DNA of 8,507 bases, from positions 1 to 8,507 of the forward strand of contig JASEIE010000173.1 of assembly GCA_030024065.1 (NCBI GenBank), in the 5' to 3' direction. How positions within the stretch are numbered: the first letter of the stretch is position 1; every line of letters starts with the position of its first letter. The DNA comes from Thermodesulfobacteriota bacterium (GTDB lineage Bacteria; Desulfobacterota; BSN033; UBA1163). Below the pieces are notes generated by a model. The model made no database searches, was not told the origin of the DNA, and saw nothing but the letters and a program-made list of their open reading frames with translations. The translations under genes and the position numbers were made by a program. Below, piece after piece: positions 6,268 through 8,507 of the stretch.

Positions 6268-6385
6268 GGATTGCGGATTTCGGAATATTAAATAGGTTTA
6301 AATCATTGTTTACTCCGCATTCCGCAATCGACAATCCGAATTAGAGTTATTCCGCAATCCACACTCCGAATTCCACAATTGGAAT
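6268..6385. repeat. GGATTGCGGA-type degenerate repeat cluster with stem-loops
   Basis: The spacer between the convergent cupin and DUF5668-like genes consists largely of variants of GGATTGCGGAAT and its complement. Arms 6268-6286 and 6319-6337 pair at 16 of 19 positions around a 32-base loop. TCCGCAATCC (6351-6360) is a further perfect complement of 6268-6277. ATTCCA/TGGAAT (6370-6375, 6380-6385) forms a small hairpin at the DUF5668 gene stop. No classical T tract follows the large stem, but the structures could end transcripts from both sides. Related CCGAAC/CTCCGAA units occur near 232-249. Confidence 0.6.
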
Positions 6386-6684
6386 CAATCCTTTTTATAC
6401 CTTAAAAGCCAGAAGAGACCTATGATGATGAGGAGGACCGGGAGGAAGTAGGTCCTCATCACTGCCGGAAATGAGATGTGAATCGAATAATACTTCGCCC
6501 CCAGGATGAAGATTCCGATAATCGCTGTCGTCCAGGCAGGAAAACTCTTCCTGTTTCGTAAAATTCCTCCCACTCCAAGGGCAATCACCATCCAGGGCCA
6601 TCCTTCTCTCAATCCATAATCCATCCCTGCCCTATCCAGGAAGATCAGCAAGCCCATTACGATCAGAGCCAATCCCAAACCCAT
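6385..6684 (-). CDS. Small LiaF/DUF5668-like transmembrane protein
   Basis: This 99-residue, almost entirely hydrophobic protein has four predicted helices (about 2-17, 29-42, 50-65 and 77-94). The repeated pattern of a GLGLALIVMGLLIFLD helix, a WPWMVIALGVGGI helix and a PVLLIIIGLFWLL helix ending in RYKKD is typical of the LiaI/LiaF-like membrane region (DUF5668 type). Members are small membrane proteins, in some bacteria linked to envelope-stress signalling; no function is established for a stand-alone copy such as this. The ATG at 6684 has GGAGG six bases upstream. The stop at 6385 falls inside the convergent repeat cluster. It lies 67 bases downstream of the metallophosphoesterase gene on the same strand, across a 7-base tandem repeat, and could share its transcript. 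Confidence 0.68.
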   Translation of the reverse strand: MGLGLALIVMGLLIFLDRAGMDYGLREGWPWMVIALGVGGILRNRKSFPAWTTAIIGIFILGAKYYSIHISFPAVMRTYFLPVLLIIIGLFWLLRYKKD

Positions 6685-6705
6685 ACTCTTCCTCCTTCAT
6701 CAATA

Positions 6706-6740
6706 GTCATTGGTCATTGGTAATTGATCATTGCTAATTT
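6706..6740. repeat. Imperfect 7-base tandem repeat (GTCATTG), five units
   Basis: GTCATTG, GTCATTG, GTAATTG, ATCATTG and CTAATTT follow each other without gaps between two minus-strand genes. The first two units are identical and the rest decay. This is a slippage-type intergenic repeat. It ends 11 bases before the stop of the metallophosphoesterase gene and does not form an obvious terminator. Confidence 0.7.
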
Positions 6741-6751
6741 CTCAATTCCCT

Positions 6752-7639
6752 CTATTTGTTCACAAACCGGTCTCGGACTTCCCCCTCCAGATCCACGACT
6801 TCCCCTTCGATCCTGTCGGCCTGGACAAAGACCCAGAGATAATGAAAATATCCTCCTCTCTCTTTAAACGGATGGAGGGGCGCGCCTCCCCCTCCGGAGA
6901 TAATATATAGAATCCCATCCTTCTCTCTTCGATCATACCGGTGATCGTCTCCCGCAAAAACGGCGTTTACCTTCGCCTCCACGAAAAGCTGATGGAGTTG
7001 ATCTCGATCGAAGGGGAACTTATCCATCCCTCTTCCCTTTTTGAAACTATCCGCAGGAAGAAACAAGGGCCGATGGAGAAATACCAATTTAAAGGCATGG
7101 CTTGATGATCCTAAAATTTCCCTGAGCCATTGCCGCTGCTCATCCGAAATCTTTCCCTTGCCTTTTTCCGAATCCAGGATGATGAAAAGCGAGCCTCCTG
7201 CCCGAAAGGCATAGTAAGTCCTTTTCTCCGGAAGAAGAAACTGTTTTCGATACATTTCCTCTCCCAGAAGAGTCGTGCCAACATCATGGTTTCCTGCGAC
7301 CGGGAAAAAAGGGAGGCTGATCGATTTTGAGATTTCAAAAAATTGACGCCACTCCTTCTCGTCGGGCTTGGCAATCATATCTCCCAGATGAATGATAAAA
7401 TCGGGTTTTCGTTCAAGGATGGCCTGAATCAGTTGTGTGTAGACCTTCTCTCCATCCCGACTGTCTCCGATAACGGCAAACTGAAAAGAAGGCGCAATCG
7501 ACTGAACCTGTTCGATGTTCCGGATGACATCTCTGACCGATCCCGCATAAGAGTTAAAGGAGAAAAGGATGACTGATATAAAAAGGATCAGCCCGAATCT
7601 CCACTTTTTCTTCTTGAAATAATCTTTAAATTTTTTCAT
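6752..7639 (-). CDS. Exported calcineurin-like metallophosphoesterase
   Basis: From the start chosen here the protein has 295 residues. A lysine-rich N-terminus, a hydrophobic segment (WRFGLILFISVILFSF) and NSYA-G suggest a signal peptide with cleavage after SYA. The metallophosphoesterase motifs follow in order: IGDSRDG, LGDM, AGNHD, LHRPLF and AGDDHRYDR, with a late SGGGGAP segment. Two metal-site positions differ from the textbook family: D-x-H is D-x-R in GDSR (a known variant), and the usual GHxH is GDDH. Activity on an extracytoplasmic phosphoester is likely but no substrate can be named. An ATG 13 codons upstream (7678) is also open, giving 308 residues; neither start has a clear ribosome site. 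The one at 7639 was chosen because it gives a normal-length signal peptide. It diverges from the small membrane peptide/cytochrome genes. Confidence 0.8.
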   Translation of the reverse strand: MKKFKDYFKKKKWRFGLILFISVILFSFNSYAGSVRDVIRNIEQVQSIAPSFQFAVIGDSRDGEKVYTQLIQAILERKPDFIIHLGDMIAKPDEKEWRQFFEISKSISLPFFPVAGNHDVGTTLLGEEMYRKQFLLPEKRTYYAFRAGGSLFIILDSEKGKGKISDEQRQWLREILGSSSHAFKLVFLHRPLFLPADSFKKGRGMDKFPFDRDQLHQLFVEAKVNAVFAGDDHRYDRREKDGILYIISGGGGAPLHPFKERGGYFHYLWVFVQADRIEGEVVDLEGEVRDRFVNK

Positions 7640-7726
7640 AATGGCTGATAACGTAGAGATGTAATTTTCATACACCATATTGATAAAAAAGGCAATCTAC
7701 CCAATCCCTGGAGAAAAGGAGCTTTA

Positions 7727-7816
7727 ATGGATCCAAAACTGATCAAACAGTTTTACGTTTTTCTGGTCATCCTCTTTGTATGGACAATCGTGATTCTGCT
7801 GACGGGACCGAAATAG
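7727..7816 (+). CDS. 29-residue single-TM peptide upstream of multiheme cytochrome
   Basis: ATG at 7727 opens a 30-codon frame ending in TAG. It encodes MDPKLIKQFY, a hydrophobic helix (VFLVILFVWTIVILL) and the tail TGPK. AAAGGAG lies five bases upstream, a convincing ribosome site for so short a frame. The layout of a short charged N-terminus, one membrane helix and a few polar residues is that of small membrane-protein subunits. The cytochrome gene starts 84 bases downstream on the same strand, so the peptide may anchor or assemble an electron-transfer complex. I do not recognise a family. Against it: a frame this short can arise by chance, though the good ribosome site, hydrophobic core and position argue otherwise. 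Confidence 0.6.
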   Translation: MDPKLIKQFYVFLVILFVWTIVILLTGPK

Positions 7817-7819
7817 TTC

Positions 7820-7884
7820 CCTCTTGGCGAAAACCTTCTATCCATTTCACCTGTGATGAACGACCCAAGAGGATCTTGATCCTC
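7820..7884 (+). promoter_or_regulatory. Overlapping alternative hairpins before the cytochrome gene
   Basis: GAGGATC/GATCCTC (7869-7875, 7878-7884) forms a tight hairpin ending directly before the AAAGGAGGG ribosome site of the cytochrome gene. CCTCTTGG (7820-7827) is perfectly complementary to CCAAGAGG (7865-7872), which overlaps the left arm of that hairpin, so the two pairings exclude each other. The arrangement could control translation of the cytochrome, or the shorter palindrome could be a DNA operator. No T tract is present. Confidence 0.35.
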
Positions 7885-7900
7885 GGAAAGGAGGGCCTTA

Positions 7901-8507
7901 ATGTATAAAAAAGGATTCCTTCTGGTTCTGTCTTTCTCTCTTCTCTCCCTGATAGTTTATCTCTCCTCTGCCCATTCCAAAAAGGAAACGATCCCGAAGG
8001 ACGAAGCAACCTGTTACGGGTGTCATGGGGAGATCAAATCCCTTAAGATGGGAAGTAAGCATGCCTTCCTCCTCTGTTCAAAATGCCATGGCAACTTGAC
8101 CGAACACCTGAAAGACCCTGAAAAGCTTCCTCTGACGAATCTTGAATCAACCCTTTGCGGGAAATGTCATCCCTCTCAATACCAGACCTATATATCAATC
8201 AATCTGAAATCGAAGGCCAAGGTCGAGAAGTCAATCACGACAAGCCGATCCCCCACCTTTGACAAATTGATGACGCCGCACGGATTCACCAGGGAACATG
8301 ACGAACCCAGGTCCCATATCTTCATGCTCACCGATCACATGCTGGTGGACAGGGCCTACGGGGGAAGGTTTCAGATAAAGAGCTGGAGGGATATCTCAAA
8401 AGCCGGAAGACTCTGGGATATTTTGATTGACACGGGAAGAGAACTTCCCCAGACGGCAAAGGCGGGAAATACGGTCTGCTTCAGTTGCAAGACGACCGAT
8501 TTCATCC
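7901..8507 (+). CDS. Exported multiheme cytochrome c with CxxCK heme, N-terminal part (octaheme nitrite reductase-like)
   Basis: An ATG at 7901, with AAAGGAGGG ending about five bases before it, opens a frame that continues past the window edge (202 codons seen). Residues 1-24 form a signal peptide (KKG, hydrophobic core, LSSAHS). Heme c sites follow at 38-42 (CYGCH), 59-63 (CSKCH), 86-90 (CGKCH) and 193-197 (CFSCK). The last uses lysine as the proximal ligand, a hallmark of catalytic hemes in NrfA-type and octaheme nitrite reductases. Three CxxCH hemes before the CxxCK heme match the octaheme (ONR) order; in pentaheme NrfA the lysine heme comes first. The product is probably periplasmic, reducing nitrite, hydroxylamine or a related N or S oxyanion. 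The segment DHMLVDRAYGGRFQ (145-158) lies between hemes 3 and 4. Octaheme tetrathionate reductase-like or HAO-like proteins remain possible, since the downstream hemes are not visible. Confidence 0.72.
   Translation, partial: MYKKGFLLVLSFSLLSLIVYLSSAHSKKETIPKDEATCYGCHGEIKSLKMGSKHAFLLCSKCHGNLTEHLKDPEKLPLTNLESTLCGKCHPSQYQTYISINLKSKAKVEKSITTSRSPTFDKLMTPHGFTREHDEPRSHIFMLTDHMLVDRAYGGRFQIKSWRDISKAGRLWDILIDTGRELPQTAKAGNTVCFSCKTTDFI

Noticed and set aside
7767..8009. 80-codon minus-strand frame across the small peptide and cytochrome start
   Set aside because: It is antisense to the signal peptide and first heme motif of the cytochrome and has no recognisable features.

Overview
The window looks like bacterial chromosome, most plausibly from an uncultured anaerobe of the former Deltaproteobacteria (Desulfobacterota). 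This placement is inferred from the gene mix: a multiheme cytochrome c with a CxxCK heme, an iron-sulfur flavoprotein fused to SCP2 domains, a zinc-ribbon YIP1 protein, and intergenic filler repeats of the GGATTGCGGA and CTTCGACAAGCTCAG types. No rRNA or tRNA gene, CRISPR array, transposase or phage gene was found. Nothing in the window fixes the taxonomy.

Left part (1-2481, all minus strand): a zinc-ribbon/YIP1 membrane protein is transcribed toward a Tat-like, membrane-anchored DUF362 protein, and then toward the start of ribonuclease R, which runs off the left edge. A terminator-like hairpin lies between the YIP1 and DUF362 genes, directly before the DUF362 ribosome binding site.

Divergent spacer (2482-2858): 377 bases without a convincing gene. 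It holds a small hairpin and a 12-base direct repeat on the YIP1 side. In the middle is a REP-like palindrome, framed by a pair of 20-base inverted repeats. On the right is a near-consensus sigma70 promoter for the next operon.

Central operon (2859-6260, plus strand): three closely spaced genes. They encode a nitronate monooxygenase/FabK-like FMN oxidoreductase, a 680-residue four-module protein and a small cupin. The 680-residue protein runs: six-TM membrane domain, SCP2 lipid-binding domain, iron-sulfur flavoprotein, second SCP2 domain. It is the most unusual object here. Its central linker is a translated Shine-Dalgarno sequence followed by an in-frame ATG, so it looks like two genes that have merged, or one gene that makes two products. 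Together the operon suggests flavin-based redox chemistry on a hydrophobic or acyl substrate at the membrane; the substrate cannot be read from the sequence.

Right part: after a convergent spacer of degenerate GGATTGCGGA-type repeats come two minus-strand genes, a small four-TM LiaF/DUF5668-like protein and a secreted calcineurin-like metallophosphoesterase. Diverging from the latter, on the plus strand, are a 29-residue single-TM peptide and the start of an exported multiheme cytochrome c. The cytochrome has three CxxCH hemes followed by CxxCK, the N-terminal layout of octaheme nitrite reductases. It runs off the right edge.
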